DNA of 64,000 bases from Haloferax gibbonsii ATCC 33959 (GTDB lineage: Archaea > Halobacteriota > Halobacteria > Halobacteriales > Haloferacaceae). The notes below the pieces were generated by a model, which saw nothing but the letters and a program-made list of their open reading frames with translations, was not told the origin of the DNA and searched no databases. The stretch lies in the NCBI RefSeq assembly GCF_000336775.1, contig NZ_AOLJ01000014.1, positions 164,642-228,641 of the forward strand. The letters run 5' to 3'. The number at the start of each line of letters is the position of its first letter. The stretch's first letter is position 1. The position numbers and the translations under genes were made by a program. Below, one piece after another: positions 35,440 to 43,427 of this stretch.

Positions 35440-35694
35440 ATGTATCTCTCTCACCCCGTCCGTCGCATGCGCGACGACCCCCTCGACGACGAGGTCGCGG
35501 AACTCCGCGTCGAACCCGCGGACGACGACGCCCGCGCCGCGCTCGAAACCCGCGTCGAGTCGCTCGGCGGCAGCCTCGAACGCGAACTCCGGTTCGGCGG
35601 CGTCGTGGTCTCGCTCGCCGAGTCGGCCGTCTCCGACCTCTGCGAACTCGACGGTATCGAGCGAATCGAGACGGTCGACACGCTCGGCTACTGA
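35440..35694 (+). CDS. Small haloarchaeal protein of unknown function
   Basis: An 84-residue acidic protein. Pattern: a basic N-terminal stretch (HPVRRMRDD), then helix-strand units ARAALETRVESLGGSLERELRFGGVVVSL and SDLCELDGIERIETVDTLGY, resembling a ferredoxin-like half or the end of an inhibitor-I9-type domain. Not identified further. GTTTTCCC 27 bases upstream supports ATG 35440. Confidence 0.65.
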   Translation: MYLSHPVRRMRDDPLDDEVAELRVEPADDDARAALETRVESLGGSLERELRFGGVVVSLAESAVSDLCELDGIERIETVDTLGY

Positions 35695-35769
35695 TTCTTC
35701 GCCCACGCGTGCGAGGCCAGAACCGCGACTGTTGTCAACTGTTTAGTGTATTCTCTGCGGACGTTCCGT

Positions 35770-35997
35770 ATGGTCTCCCTCCATTCCCGCGTCACGCGAG
35801 TGGTCGGCGTCGTCGCCGCCGCCGTCGGCGCGTCCGCCGCGCTCTCCGCCAGCGAGTTCGGCATCGAACTCCGTGAGAGCACCGCGCCCGCCTCGCTCAT
35901 CACACGCCTCGCCACCCGGTCGCCGCTCGAATTCGGCGCGCTACTCGTCGTGTTCGCGGCCGCTATCGTCCTCGTGACGGTTCCGATCGACTCATGA
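35770..35997 (+). CDS. Small two-helix membrane protein
   Basis: A predicted 75-residue protein with two hydrophobic helices (VTRVVGVVAAAVGASAALSA and FGALLVVFAAAIVLVTVPI) joined by a polar loop. TTTAGTG (about 35742-35748) lies 25 bases before ATG 35770, so the in-frame GTG at 35746, inside this element, is unlikely. The stop overlaps the next ATG (ATGA), so the pair is co-translated. Function unknown. Confidence 0.65.
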   Translation: MVSLHSRVTRVVGVVAAAVGASAALSASEFGIELRESTAPASLITRLATRSPLEFGALLVVFAAAIVLVTVPIDS

Positions 35998-36284
35998 GCG
36001 TGCTCGCCGAACTCGGGGGCGTTTTCCTGCTCGTCGCGTACCTGTTGCTCCTCGCGGGCACGGCCGTGCAGTACCGGCGCGGAACGCTCTCCGCTCCGCG
36101 GGCGGTTCTCCTCGTCGGGATGTGTCTCACGTGGCTCTCGTACGCCCTCTTACAGGTGACGCAGTCCGGGACCGTGCCGACGGGAACGCCGCTCAACTAC
36201 GCCCTCGACGCGCTCGCCGTCGTTGTCCTCGTCGTCGGCGTGGCCGCGATGGTCTGGTGGTGGCGGGCGCGGGACGAAACGTGA
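35994..36284 (+). CDS. Three-helix membrane protein, partner of the preceding small protein
   Basis: A 96-residue protein with three hydrophobic helices (VFLLVAYLLLLAGTAV, AVLLVGMCLTWLSYALLQV, LDALAVVVLVVGVAAMVWWW) and a basic end (WRARDET). The start overlaps the previous stop by four bases, which implies a functional pair, possibly a small membrane complex. No family recognised. Confidence 0.68.
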   Translation: MSVLAELGGVFLLVAYLLLLAGTAVQYRRGTLSAPRAVLLVGMCLTWLSYALLQVTQSGTVPTGTPLNYALDALAVVVLVVGVAAMVWWWRARDET

Positions 36285-36322
36285 GTTCTCGGGGACGCGT
36301 CGGTGACTGAGTTTCGTTCAGA

Positions 36323-36390
36323 GAAGTGCGTCGGCTGGGATTTGAACTCCACTCGCTCACTCGCGTTCGCTCGCTAGTTCAAATCCCAGC
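36323..36390 (-). repeat. tRNA-Gly 3'-end fragment with inverted T-arm (module 1)
   Basis: 36323-36347 is identical over 25 bases to the module-2 fragment and, apart from its outermost base, to the 3' end and flank of the first tRNA-Gly gene. An inverted copy of the T-arm follows: arms 36334-36348 and 36376-36390 are 15-base perfect complements. The spacer is a CTCGCTCAC/GCGTTCGCTCGCT run. Beyond the right arm, GTCCCGCA looks like the 3' acceptor of a different tRNA on the opposite strand. Confidence 0.75.
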
Positions 36391-36413
36391 GTCCCGCATT
36401 CACAACTCACAGT

Positions 36414-36441
36414 CCGAGCGACACGCACAGCGGTCGCTCGG
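36414..36441. repeat. Perfect 9-base hairpin following module 1
   Basis: CCGAGCGAC (36414-36422) and GTCGCTCGG (36433-36441) with a 10-base loop. A corresponding but unrelated hairpin follows module 2. Confidence 0.7.
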
Positions 36442-36458
36442 AAGGTAGATTCGTTGTA

Positions 36459-36559
36459 GAAGTGCGTCGGCTGGGATTTGAACCGAACCCAGACGTGCTC
36501 GCTCACTTCGTTCGCTGTGCGCGACTGGTCGGGTTCAGAATCCCTCTTGGCCGCACTTC
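36459..36559 (-). repeat. tRNA-Gly 3'-end fragment with inverted degenerate T-arm (module 2)
   Basis: 36459-36483 repeats the same 25 bases of the tRNA-Gly 3' end and flank. The opposite arm (36532-36559) carries GGTTCAGAATCC and CGCACTTC, which pair with GGATTTGAACC and GAAGTGCG of the left arm, with one extra base in the T-loop. The spacer includes GCTCGCTCACTTCGTTCGCT. A perfect 6-base hairpin (36578-36593, loop TGAC) comes next. Confidence 0.75.
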
Positions 36560-36615
36560 TTCACTCCACGGAAACTCGGAGTCTGACGACTCCTCGTTTG
36601 GTACCGTTCAGAAAG

Positions 36616-36686
36616 TGCGTCGGCTGGGATTTGAACCCAGGTTGTGACCATGGCAAGGTCACGTGATACCACTACACTACCGACGC
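36616..36686 (-). tRNA. tRNA-Gly (GCC anticodon)
   Basis: Read on the minus strand, the 71-base gene folds into a full cloverleaf: acceptor GCGTCGG with CCGACGC and discriminator A; D arm GTGTAGTGGTATCAC; anticodon arm GTGACCTTGCCATGGTCAC with anticodon GCC (loop CTTGCCA); T arm CTGGGTTCAAATCCCAG. No intron and no encoded CCA. It is the second gene of a two-tRNA unit. Confidence 0.96.
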
Positions 36687-36698
36687 ATGTGGTGGAAG

Positions 36699-36769
36699 TG
36701 CGCTGGCTGGGATTTGAACCCAGGTTGTGACCATGGCAAGGTCACGTGATACCACTACACTACCAGCGC
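36699..36769 (-). tRNA. tRNA-Gly (GCC anticodon), second copy
   Basis: A 71-base gene nearly identical to the copy 12 bases away. It differs essentially in the acceptor stem (GCGCTGG with CCAGCGC), so the two may be told apart by processing or charging. Anticodon GCC, no intron, no encoded CCA. First gene of the pair, 12 bases before its twin on the minus strand. Confidence 0.96.
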
Positions 36770-36819
36770 ATTCCGCGTGTATCGTGGCGTGCTGCTGCGT
36801 TACTCGATAGTGTCGGGTT

Positions 36820-36829
36820 GATAAATAAG
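36820..36829 (-). promoter_or_regulatory. Predicted TATA element of the tRNA-Gly pair
   Basis: CTTATTTATC on the minus strand, about 55 bases before the first tRNA base, leaving a ~30-base leader. It is the strongest AT-rich block in this gap. Confidence 0.55.
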
Positions 36830-36998
36830 ACTTGCGAAACGGGGGAGAAATCGGGCGACGGCGCGCCACCTGCTACCACGTGAGATTCGCCTTCGCCGAC
36901 CTGTCGTCGACCGTGTAATTACGTACCACGCGTCATTCGCCAATCGTCCACAAACTGGGTCGTGGGACGCTCTACCACCCCAGAACGGATTCGCTACT

Positions 36999-37006
36999 CT
37001 TTTAGG
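36999..37006 (+). promoter_or_regulatory. Predicted TATA element of the ribosomal protein cluster
   Basis: CTTTTAGG, about 56 bases before ATG 37059, implying a ~30-base leader. GAGGATGA at about 37044 could act as a ribosome-binding site, unlike most genes here. Confidence 0.5.
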
Positions 37007-37058
37007 TAGGCCCCCGGTACAAACGCCACAGTCTAGACGAGACGAGGATGAACCCGGC

Positions 37059-37901
37059 ATGAAACTCAGCGTACTCGTGCCGTCCTCACTCGTCCGGGAA
37101 GCCGAAGATCAACGCGAGGCAACTCGCAAACTCGGCTACGTCGCCCGCGCGGCGGCGGTCTTCCGGGCGAACGAACTCGTCGTCTTCCCCGACGAAGACG
37201 GCGAGAACAAGTGGGGCGGCGAGTTCGTCGAAACCGTACTTCGGTACGCCGCGACGCCCCCCTACCTCCGCAAGGAGGTCTGGGGTAAGCGCGACGAACT
37301 CCGCTACGCTGGTATCCTGCCGCCCGTTCTCGTGGCGTCTACGACCGCGGACGACTCTGACGAGTCGCCCGCGTTGCGAGAAGGAATCGTGACCGAGGTC
37401 GGACCTGACGACCGCGTTCGGGTCAATTGCGGAATGCAACACCCGATCTCCCTGTTCGTCCCTCCCGGGATGGACCTCACAGAGGGAGAGCGCGTCGCTG
37501 TCAGGATCTCTTCGCGAGAACCGGTCCGTGCGCGGATCGTCGACGAGCCCCTCCCGGGCTTCGACGTATCCCGCATGGACCTCACGGAAGCACTCGGCAG
37601 GCCAGATGCGGGCGTGCGAATCGCCACGTCTCGCTATGGCGAACCGCTGTCGGTCCCCACATTGGGCGACTTGACGGCCCGCATCACCGATGCCGGCGGC
37701 ATGACCGTCGTCTTCGGGTCGCCGGGCCGTGGGCTTCCGGACATGCTCGGGATGTCTCCCGAGGATGTTGCAGACGTCGAACCTTCCGTTGGTCCGGGGT
37801 TCGACCTCTGGCTCAATACGATTCCGCGACAGGGCAGCGAGGTCGTGCGAACAGAAGAAGCGATGTTCGCCTCCCTCGCCTCCCTGACACTCACGGAGTG
37901 A
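37059..37901 (+). CDS. Putative SPOUT-class RNA methyltransferase (C9orf114/DUF171 family)
   Basis: A 280-residue protein of the SPOUT knot family that regularly precedes the uL3 gene in archaea. An N-terminal Rossmann-like half (LSVLVPSSLVREAEDQREATRKLGYVARA in pieces) is interrupted by an OB-like segment (REGIVTEVGPDDRVRVNCG). The C-terminal half has the cofactor loop MTVVFGSPGRGLPDML and the closing DLWLNTIPRQGSEVVRTEEA. It is thought to modify RNA, probably rRNA; the target is unknown. First gene of the ribosomal cluster, four bases before uL3. Confidence 0.85.
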   Translation: MKLSVLVPSSLVREAEDQREATRKLGYVARAAAVFRANELVVFPDEDGENKWGGEFVETVLRYAATPPYLRKEVWGKRDELRYAGILPPVLVASTTADDSDESPALREGIVTEVGPDDRVRVNCGMQHPISLFVPPGMDLTEGERVAVRISSREPVRARIVDEPLPGFDVSRMDLTEALGRPDAGVRIATSRYGEPLSVPTLGDLTARITDAGGMTVVFGSPGRGLPDMLGMSPEDVADVEPSVGPGFDLWLNTIPRQGSEVVRTEEAMFASLASLTLTE

Positions 37902-37905
37902 ATCC

Positions 37906-38922
37906 ATGCCACAACCAAGCAGACCACGAAAAGGCTCGATGGGCTTCAGCCCCCGCAAGCGTGTGACCAAAGAGGTCCCGCGTATCAAGTCGTGGCCAAG
38001 TGACGACGGTTCCCCTGCACTGCAGGGATTCGCTGGCTACAAGGCCGGTATGACCCACGTCATGATGGTCAACGACGAGGCCGACTCCCCCCGCGAGGGA
38101 ATGGAGGAGTCCGTCCCGGTGACCGTCGTCGAGACGCCGCCGATGCGCGCCGTCGCCCTTCGCGCCTACGAGCAGACGCCGTACGGTATGAAGCCGCAGA
38201 CCGAGGTCTGGACGGACGAGTTCCACGACGAACTCGACCGCGTCCTCGACCTGCCGGCAGAGAACACGTTCGACTCGGACGCCGATGCGCTTCGCGAGGC
38301 CGTCGAGGCCGGCGAAGTCGATGACCTCCGCGTCATCACGCACACGGTGCCCGCCGAGCTCGCGAACGTGCCCAAGAAGAAGCCCGACGTGATGGAGACT
38401 CGCGTCGGTGGCGGCTCCATGGTGGAGCGCGCCGACTTCGCCCTCGACCTCGTTGCCGAGGGCGGCGAACACGAGATGTCCGACGTGTTCCGCGCCGGCG
38501 AGTACCTCGACGCCGCGGGTGTCACGAAGGGTAAGGGTACGCAGGGTCCCGTCAAGCGATGGGGCGTCCAGAAGCGTAAGGGCAAGCACGCCCGCCAGGG
38601 CTGGAGACGCCGTATTGGCAACCTCGGCCCCTGGAACCCGTCCCGTGTCCGCTCTACGGTTCCGCAGCTCGGTCAGACTGGTTACCACCAGCGCACCGAG
38701 CTCAACAAGCGCCTCATCGACCTCGGTGAGGGTGACGAGGCCTCCGTCGAAGGTGGCTTCGTCAACTACGGCGAGGTCGACGGCTCCTACGCGCTCATCA
38801 AGGGCTCGCTGCCGGGCCCCAACAAGCGCCTTCTGCGGTTCCGCCCGGCCATCCGGCCGAACGACCAGCCGCGCCTCGACCCCGAGGTGCGCTACGTCTC
38901 TACCGCATCGAACCAGGGATAA
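37906..38922 (+). CDS. rpl3: Ribosomal protein uL3
   Basis: A 338-residue large-subunit protein of the archaeal/eukaryotic L3 type. The N terminus is PRKGSMGFSPRKR, and the peptidyl-transferase-proximal loop GVTKGKGTQGPVKRWG lies near residue 205, followed by KGKHARQGWRRRIGNLGPWNPSRVR. It binds 23S rRNA domain VI and shapes the A-site entrance. It leads the S10-type ribosomal part of the cluster. Confidence 0.97.
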   Translation: MPQPSRPRKGSMGFSPRKRVTKEVPRIKSWPSDDGSPALQGFAGYKAGMTHVMMVNDEADSPREGMEESVPVTVVETPPMRAVALRAYEQTPYGMKPQTEVWTDEFHDELDRVLDLPAENTFDSDADALREAVEAGEVDDLRVITHTVPAELANVPKKKPDVMETRVGGGSMVERADFALDLVAEGGEHEMSDVFRAGEYLDAAGVTKGKGTQGPVKRWGVQKRKGKHARQGWRRRIGNLGPWNPSRVRSTVPQLGQTGYHQRTELNKRLIDLGEGDEASVEGGFVNYGEVDGSYALIKGSLPGPNKRLLRFRPAIRPNDQPRLDPEVRYVSTASNQG

Positions 38923-38925
38923 TCC

Positions 38926-39672
38926 ATGCAGGCAACTATCCGAGACCTGAACGGCGACGACGCGGGCAGCATCGACCTGCCCGAGGTCTTCGAGACGGCT
39001 TACCGTCCCGACCTCATCAAGCGTGCCGTCATCGCCGCGCAGGCAAACCGAAAACAGCCGTACGGTGCCGACCCCTACGCCGGACTTCGAACCCCGGCAG
39101 AGTCCATGGGCAGCGGCCGTGGGATGTCCCACGACCCACGCCAGAACGGCGTCGCCCGACGCGTCCCGCACGCCGTCTCCGGCCGTCGCGCTCACCCGCC
39201 GAAGGCCGAGAAGGACCAGGGGAAGGAGATCAACACGAAGGAGCGTAAGCTCGCCGTCCGCTCGGCGCTCGCCGCCACGACGGACCCCGAGCTGGTCGCC
39301 GAGCGCGGTCACCGCTTCGACGACGACGTCGAGCTCCCCCTCGTCGTCTCCGACGACTTCGAGGACCTCGTCAAGACGAAGGAGGTCGTCGACCTCCTGC
39401 AGTCGCTCGGCGTCTACGACGACATCGAGCGCTCCGAGGAGAACAAGAAGGTCAAAGGCGGCCAGGGCAAGCTCCGCGGTCGCAAGTACACCCGTCCGAA
39501 GTCCATTCTCTTCGTGACGGCCGAGGAGCCCTCGAAGGCCGCTCGCAACCTCGCCGGTGTCGACGTCGCCACCGCGGCGAACGTCTCCGCCGAGGACCTC
39601 GCGCCCGGCACCCACGCCGGTCGCCTCACGCTCTTCACCGAGAGCGCGCTCGAGGAGGTCGCAGAACGATGA
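38926..39672 (+). CDS. rpl4: Ribosomal protein uL4
   Basis: A 248-residue uL4 (archaeal L4e). The extended basic loop with SGRRAHPPKAEKDQGKEINTKERKLA reaches towards the exit tunnel; QANRKQPYGADPYAGLRTPAESMGSGRG is the family signature. The stop overlaps the uL23 start by four bases. Confidence 0.97.
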   Translation: MQATIRDLNGDDAGSIDLPEVFETAYRPDLIKRAVIAAQANRKQPYGADPYAGLRTPAESMGSGRGMSHDPRQNGVARRVPHAVSGRRAHPPKAEKDQGKEINTKERKLAVRSALAATTDPELVAERGHRFDDDVELPLVVSDDFEDLVKTKEVVDLLQSLGVYDDIERSEENKKVKGGQGKLRGRKYTRPKSILFVTAEEPSKAARNLAGVDVATAANVSAEDLAPGTHAGRLTLFTESALEEVAER

Positions 39673-39920
39673 GCATCATCGAACACCCGCTGGTCACGGA
39701 GAAGGCGATGAACCAGATGGACTTCGACAACAAGCTCCAGTTCATCGTCCACATCGACTCGACGAAGTCCGACGTGAAGGACGAAGTCCAGTCGCGCTAC
39801 GACGTGACCGTCGAGAAGGTCAACACGCAGGTCACGATGAAAGGCAAGAAGAAAGCAACAGTTCGTCTCTCTGAAGACGACGACGCGCAGGAAGTCGCGT
39901 CGCGTATCGGGGTGTTCTAA
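39669..39920 (+). CDS. rpl23: Ribosomal protein uL23
   Basis: An 83-residue short archaeal L23 (EHPLVTEKAMNQMDFDNKL...). It sits at the tunnel exit and docks SRP and the Sec translocon. The end KKATVRLSEDDDAQEVASRIG is the usual C-terminal strand-helix. The uL2 gene follows after two bases. Confidence 0.96.
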   Translation: MSIIEHPLVTEKAMNQMDFDNKLQFIVHIDSTKSDVKDEVQSRYDVTVEKVNTQVTMKGKKKATVRLSEDDDAQEVASRIGVF

Positions 39921-39922
39921 CC

Positions 39923-40648
39923 ATGGGACGCCGAATTCAGGGCCAGCGTCGTGGTCGCGGTACGTCCACCTTCCGGGCGCCGTCGCACCGCTACAAGGCC
40001 GAACTGTCGCACAAGAAGTCCGAGGAGAAAGACACCATCACGGGCACGGTCGTCGGCATCGAGCACGACCCCGCACGCAGCGCGCCCATCGCCCTCGTCG
40101 AGTTCGAGGACGAACAGCGCATGATTCTCGCGCCCGAGGGTGTCACCGTCGGCGAAGAGCTTCAGATCGGCGTTTCCGCCGAAATCAAGCCCGGCAACAC
40201 GCTGCCGCTCGCCGAGATTCCCGAGGGTGTCCCCGTCTGTAACGTCGAGCACCAGCCCGGCGACGGCGGGAAGTTCGCCCGCGCCTCCGGCGTGAGCGCG
40301 CAGCTTCTCTCGCACGACCGCAAGGTCGCCATCGTGAAGCTCCCGTCGGGCGAGGTCAAGCGCCTCAACCCCAACTGCCGAGCCACCATCGGCGTCGTCG
40401 CCGGTGGCGGCCGCACGGAGAAGCCGTTCGTCAAGGCAGGCAAGAAGTACCACAAGATGAAAGCGCGCGGTATCAAGTGGCCGCGCGTGCGTGGTGTTGC
40501 TATGAACGCCGTCGACCACCCGTTCGGTGGCGGCGGCCGGCAGCACCCCGGTCAGCCGAAGTCCGTCTCGCGGAACGCTCCGCCGGGCCGGAAGGTCGGT
40601 GACATCGCCTCCAAACGCACCGGTCGCGGTGGCAAGGGAGGTAAGTAA
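39923..40648 (+). CDS. rpl2: Ribosomal protein uL2
   Basis: A 241-residue uL2: N terminus [12 protein letters not shown], the SH3-like barrel ([17 protein letters not shown]) and the conserved C-terminal rRNA-contact segment [19 protein letters not shown] with the histidine region near the peptidyl-transferase centre. Confidence 0.97.
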   Translation: MGRRIQGQRRGRGTSTFRAPSHRYKAELSHKKSEEKDTITGTVVGIEHDPARSAPIALVEFEDEQRMILAPEGVTVGEELQIGVSAEIKPGNTLPLAEIPEGVPVCNVEHQPGDGGKFARASGVSAQLLSHDRKVAIVKLPSGEVKRLNPNCRATIGVVAGGGRTEKPFVKAGKKYHKMKARGIKWPRVRGVAMNAVDHPFGGGGRQHPGQPKSVSRNAPPGRKVGDIASKRTGRGGKGGK

Positions 40649-40650
40649 CC

Positions 40651-41073
40651 ATGAGTACGCAATACCGCACCGGCCGCGAAGGTGAGTTCACCTACCGCGG
40701 CTACACGCTCGACGAGCTGCAGGACATGGAGCTCGACGAGGTCGCGGAACTGCTCCCCGCTCGTCAGCGGCGAACCATCACCCGAGGCCTGTCGGCCGAG
40801 CACGAGAAACTGCTCGCGAAGGCTCAGGACAAGACGGAAGAGGAGACGGCTAACACGCCGATTCGAACGCACCTGCGTGACATGCCGATTCTCCCCGAAT
40901 TCGTCGGTCTCACCTTCGCCGTCTACACCGGCCAGGAGTTCGAACGCACCCAGATTCAGCCCGAGATGATCGGTCACTACCTGGGCGAGTTCCAGCTGAC
41001 CCGTAGCTCGGTCGAGCACGGTCAGGCCGGTATCGGCGCGACCCGGTCTTCGAAGTTCGTGCCCCTCAAGTAA
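40651..41073 (+). CDS. rps19: Ribosomal protein uS19
   Basis: A 140-residue archaeal S19 with the N-terminal extension [26 protein letters not shown] typical of the archaeal/eukaryotic S15e type. It ends with the rRNA-binding part [29 protein letters not shown] in its expected place. It contacts the head of the 30S subunit. Confidence 0.96.
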   Translation: MSTQYRTGREGEFTYRGYTLDELQDMELDEVAELLPARQRRTITRGLSAEHEKLLAKAQDKTEEETANTPIRTHLRDMPILPEFVGLTFAVYTGQEFERTQIQPEMIGHYLGEFQLTRSSVEHGQAGIGATRSSKFVPLK

Positions 41074-41076
41074 ACC

Positions 41077-41538
41077 ATGGGAATCAACTACAGCGTCGAG
41101 GCCGACCCGGACACCACGGCCAAGGGTATGCTCCGGGACCGGCCCATCAGCATCAAGCACAGCAAGGCCATCTCCCGAGCCATCAAGGGGATGCCCGTCG
41201 CCGACGCAGAGGAGTACCTCGAAGCCGTCATCGACGGCGAGCGGTCGGTTCCGTTCAAGCAGCACAACTCCGGTGTCGGTCACCGAAGCGACATCGACGG
41301 CTGGGACGCGGGACGGTACCCCGAGAAGGCGTCCAAGGCGTTCCTCGAACTCCTCGAAAACGTTCGCAACAACGCGACCGAACAGGGGTTCGACGGACCG
41401 GCCATGGAGATCAAGCACGTCGCCGCCCACAAGGTCGGCGAACGTCAGGGTCGCAAGCCCCGTGCCTTCGGTCGGGCGGACCCGTGGAACACCCCAATCT
41501 GTGACGTCGAACTCATCATCGAAGAGGTCGAGGAATAA
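41077..41538 (+). CDS. rpl22: Ribosomal protein uL22
   Basis: A 153-residue archaeal uL22 (L17e type) with the tunnel hairpin in its second half ([23 protein letters not shown]). Its stop and the uS3 start share one base (TAATG). Confidence 0.96.
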   Translation: MGINYSVEADPDTTAKGMLRDRPISIKHSKAISRAIKGMPVADAEEYLEAVIDGERSVPFKQHNSGVGHRSDIDGWDAGRYPEKASKAFLELLENVRNNATEQGFDGPAMEIKHVAAHKVGERQGRKPRAFGRADPWNTPICDVELIIEEVEE

Positions 41539-42446
41539 TGGCTGACGAACACCAATTCATCGAGAACGGACTGCAGCGGTCCCAGATCGACGAGTTCTTC
41601 GCCGAAGAGCTCGGCCGAGCGGGCTACGGCGGCATGGACGTCGCCAAGACGCCGATGGGCACCCAGATCGTGCTCAAGGCCGAAAAGCCCGGGATGGTCA
41701 TCGGGAAAGGCGGGAAGAACATCCGTAAGGTCACCCGCGAACTCGAAGAGCGATTCAACCTCGACGACCCCCAGATCGACGTGCAGGAAGTCGACGAGCC
41801 GGACCTCAACGCCCGGATCGTCGCCGACCGCCTCGCCAACGCGCTCGAGCGCGGCTGGTACTTCCGTAAGGCGGGCCACACGACCATCGACCGCATCATG
41901 GACGCCGGCGCCCTCGGTGCCGAAATCGTCCTCTCCGGTAAGGTCACGGGCGCTCGCTCCCGCGTCGAGAAGTTCAACCGCGGCTACATCAAGCACAACG
42001 GCGAGCCCGCACAGGAGATCGTCGACGAGGGCCAGGGCGTCGCAGTCATGAAGCTCGGCACCATCGGCGTGACGGTCAAGATCATCCCGCCGGGTGCGAA
42101 GCTCCCCGACGACTTCGAAGTCGAGGAAGACGCGAACCCCGAAGCGGTCGAACAGATCGAAGAGACCGAGAGCGTCGAGGACCTCCTCGAAGAGGAGCCG
42201 GAGGAAGTTCCGGACGTCTCCGAGGAGGCCGACGCCGAGACGGACGCAGTCGACGAAGACGTCGTCGAGGAAGCGGCCGTCGAAGCGGTCGAAGAAGAAG
42301 TCGTCGACGAAGCCGACGACGAGGACGACGAAGCGGTCGAGGAAGTCGTCGACGACGACGAAGAACTCGACGAAGACGTCGCCGAAGAGGCGGCCGACCT
42401 CGTCGCGGAGATGGAAGACGACGACGAAGAAACGGAGGAAGAATAA
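41538..42446 (+). CDS. rps3: Ribosomal protein uS3 with long acidic tail
   Basis: A 302-residue uS3. The type-II KH domain has [14 protein letters not shown] near residue 55, and the C-terminal S3 domain follows ([14 protein letters not shown]). About 95 residues at the end are almost entirely Glu, Asp, Val and Ala. This tail is a halophilic extension probably lying on the solvent side at the mRNA entry channel. The repeated GAC/GAA/GTC codons make the DNA itself low-complexity (42,115-42,440). Confidence 0.97.
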   Translation: MADEHQFIENGLQRSQIDEFFAEELGRAGYGGMDVAKTPMGTQIVLKAEKPGMVIGKGGKNIRKVTRELEERFNLDDPQIDVQEVDEPDLNARIVADRLANALERGWYFRKAGHTTIDRIMDAGALGAEIVLSGKVTGARSRVEKFNRGYIKHNGEPAQEIVDEGQGVAVMKLGTIGVTVKIIPPGAKLPDDFEVEEDANPEAVEQIEETESVEDLLEEEPEEVPDVSEEADAETDAVDEDVVEEAAVEAVEEEVVDEADDEDDEAVEEVVDDDEELDEDVAEEAADLVAEMEDDDEETEEE

Positions 42447-42659
42447 ATGGCGATCCTCTACACCGAAGAGATTCGCGACATGACGCCCGCAGAGCGCACC
42501 GCCGAGCTCGAAGAGCTCGAGACGGAGCTGCTCAACGCGAAGGCCGTGCAGGCCGCGGGTGGCGCGCCGGAGAACCCCGGCCGCGTCTCTGAACTGAAGA
42601 AGACCATCGCCCGAATCAAGACGATTCAGGGCGAAGAAGGCGACCTCGACGAAGAATAA
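42447..42659 (+). CDS. rpl29: Ribosomal protein uL29
   Basis: A 70-residue coiled-coil L29 ([20 protein letters not shown]). Binds near the tunnel exit next to uL23. It starts directly after the uS3 stop; the following gene is rnp1, with no SUI1 gene in between, unlike in some archaea. Confidence 0.96.
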   Translation: MAILYTEEIRDMTPAERTAELEELETELLNAKAVQAAGGAPENPGRVSELKKTIARIKTIQGEEGDLDEE

Positions 42660-42660
42660 A

Positions 42661-43092
42661 ATGCCACTCACACCCGAGACCCTCACGCGACACGAGCTCA
42701 ACGGCCTCCACGTGGAGGTCGTCGACGCGGCGAACCCCGACCTCGTCGGGATAGCCGGTCGCATCGTCGTCGAGACGATGCACACGCTCATGGTCGACGA
42801 CGGGTCCCGGGTGCGGCAGGTGCCGAAACGAGGGGCGACCTTCGAATTCGAGATTCCGCGTACAGATGAAGCCGCCGGCGCCGCGAAGGCGTCGGGGACC
42901 GCGTCCAAACTTCGGTCGGATACTACTGGCGGATTTGATGCCAGTCAGTCTGATCGGCTCGCCGACTCATCATCGGCGGCTTCCCGTCCCGGGAATTGCG
43001 AGGGCACGGCCTACGTTACGGTGGATGGCGCACAACTGCTCTCACGACCCGCCCTGCGCACCGAAACTACAGGTGACTCGAAATGGCGATAG
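42661..43092 (+). CDS. rnp1: Ribonuclease P protein component 1 (Rpp29/Pop4) with an insertion
   Basis: A 143-residue Rpp29, a protein subunit of archaeal RNase P, which trims the 5' leader of pre-tRNA. The Sm-like core is recognisable ([40 protein letters not shown]). Between that and the last strands ([19 protein letters not shown]) about 44 residues, 69-112, are Ser/Ala/Asp-rich and absent from the usual 95-100-residue archaeal protein. The DNA of this part looks less GC-biased at third positions than its neighbours. The 3' end overlaps the uS17 start by ten bases. Confidence 0.93.
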   Translation: MPLTPETLTRHELNGLHVEVVDAANPDLVGIAGRIVVETMHTLMVDDGSRVRQVPKRGATFEFEIPRTDEAAGAAKASGTASKLRSDTTGGFDASQSDRLADSSSAASRPGNCEGTAYVTVDGAQLLSRPALRTETTGDSKWR

Positions 43093-43427
43093 GACTTGAC
43101 GTTCCAATGCCTCCGGAACCAGACAATTCCGAGGCTTACGACTACGAAAAATGTCCGTTCTACGGCTCGCTCTCCGTCCGGGGTCAGACCCTGGAGGGGA
43201 CAGTCGTCTCGACGGACATGGCAAAGACCGTCATCGTCGAGCGGGAGTACGACGTATTCGTTCCGAAGTACGACCGCTACATGAAGCGACGTTCCCGCAT
43301 CCCGGCACACGTGCCGGGCGTGCTCGACGACGTCGCTGTCGGTGACGAAGTAACGATTGCGGAGACCCGACCTCTCTCGAAGACGAAATCCCACGTCGTC
43401 GTCGAGATTATCGGAGGTGACGAGTGA
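43083..43427 (+). CDS. rps17: Ribosomal protein uS17
   Basis: A 114-residue archaeal S17 (S11e type): OB-fold with [21 protein letters not shown] and the conserved [18 protein letters not shown]. The start lies within the end of rnp1, and the stop overlaps the uL14 start. Confidence 0.96.
   Translation: MAIGLDVPMPPEPDNSEAYDYEKCPFYGSLSVRGQTLEGTVVSTDMAKTVIVEREYDVFVPKYDRYMKRRSRIPAHVPGVLDDVAVGDEVTIAETRPLSKTKSHVVVEIIGGDE

Larger units (their letters stand above)
36285..36610. other. Gene-free stretch filled by two tRNA-derived modules
   Basis: No convincing coding region. It holds two tandem modules (from 36323 and from 36459), each beginning with a 25-base copy of the tRNA-Gly 3' end, then a CTCGCTCAC-type stretch, an inverted T-arm and a compact hairpin. 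Short plus-strand frames across it are accidental. Confidence 0.8.
36770..37058. other. Divergent intergenic region between tRNA-Gly and the ribosomal cluster
   Basis: It holds the tRNA promoter (minus) and the ribosomal-cluster promoter (plus). Between them (about 36835-36995) I see no gene, only a mixed-composition stretch with a local GTAATTACGTAC palindrome-like core. Confidence 0.6.

Noticed and set aside
36323..36347. Additional complete tRNA genes at modules 1 and 2
   Set aside because: Only the acceptor 3' strand and T-arm are present; D and anticodon arms are missing, so no cloverleaf forms.
36323..36640. The repeated 25-base units as a CRISPR array
   Set aside because: Only three copies with ~110-130-base spacers, the repeat is a tRNA 3' end, and there are no cas genes.
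37891..39615. Long minus-strand frame antisense to uL3/uL4
   Set aside because: It is explained by GC-rich third codon positions of the ribosomal genes on the plus strand; the product is Leu/Val/Arg-rich without any domain.
42115..42440. Low-complexity GAC/GAA-rich DNA at the uS3 end as a satellite repeat or frameshift artefact
   Set aside because: It reads as one uninterrupted acidic tail ending exactly at the uL29 start; such extensions are typical of haloarchaeal ribosomal proteins.
43424..43426. GTG as the uL14 start
   Set aside because: The adjacent ATG at 43427 gives the standard family length and overlaps the uS17 stop as in neighbouring gene pairs.
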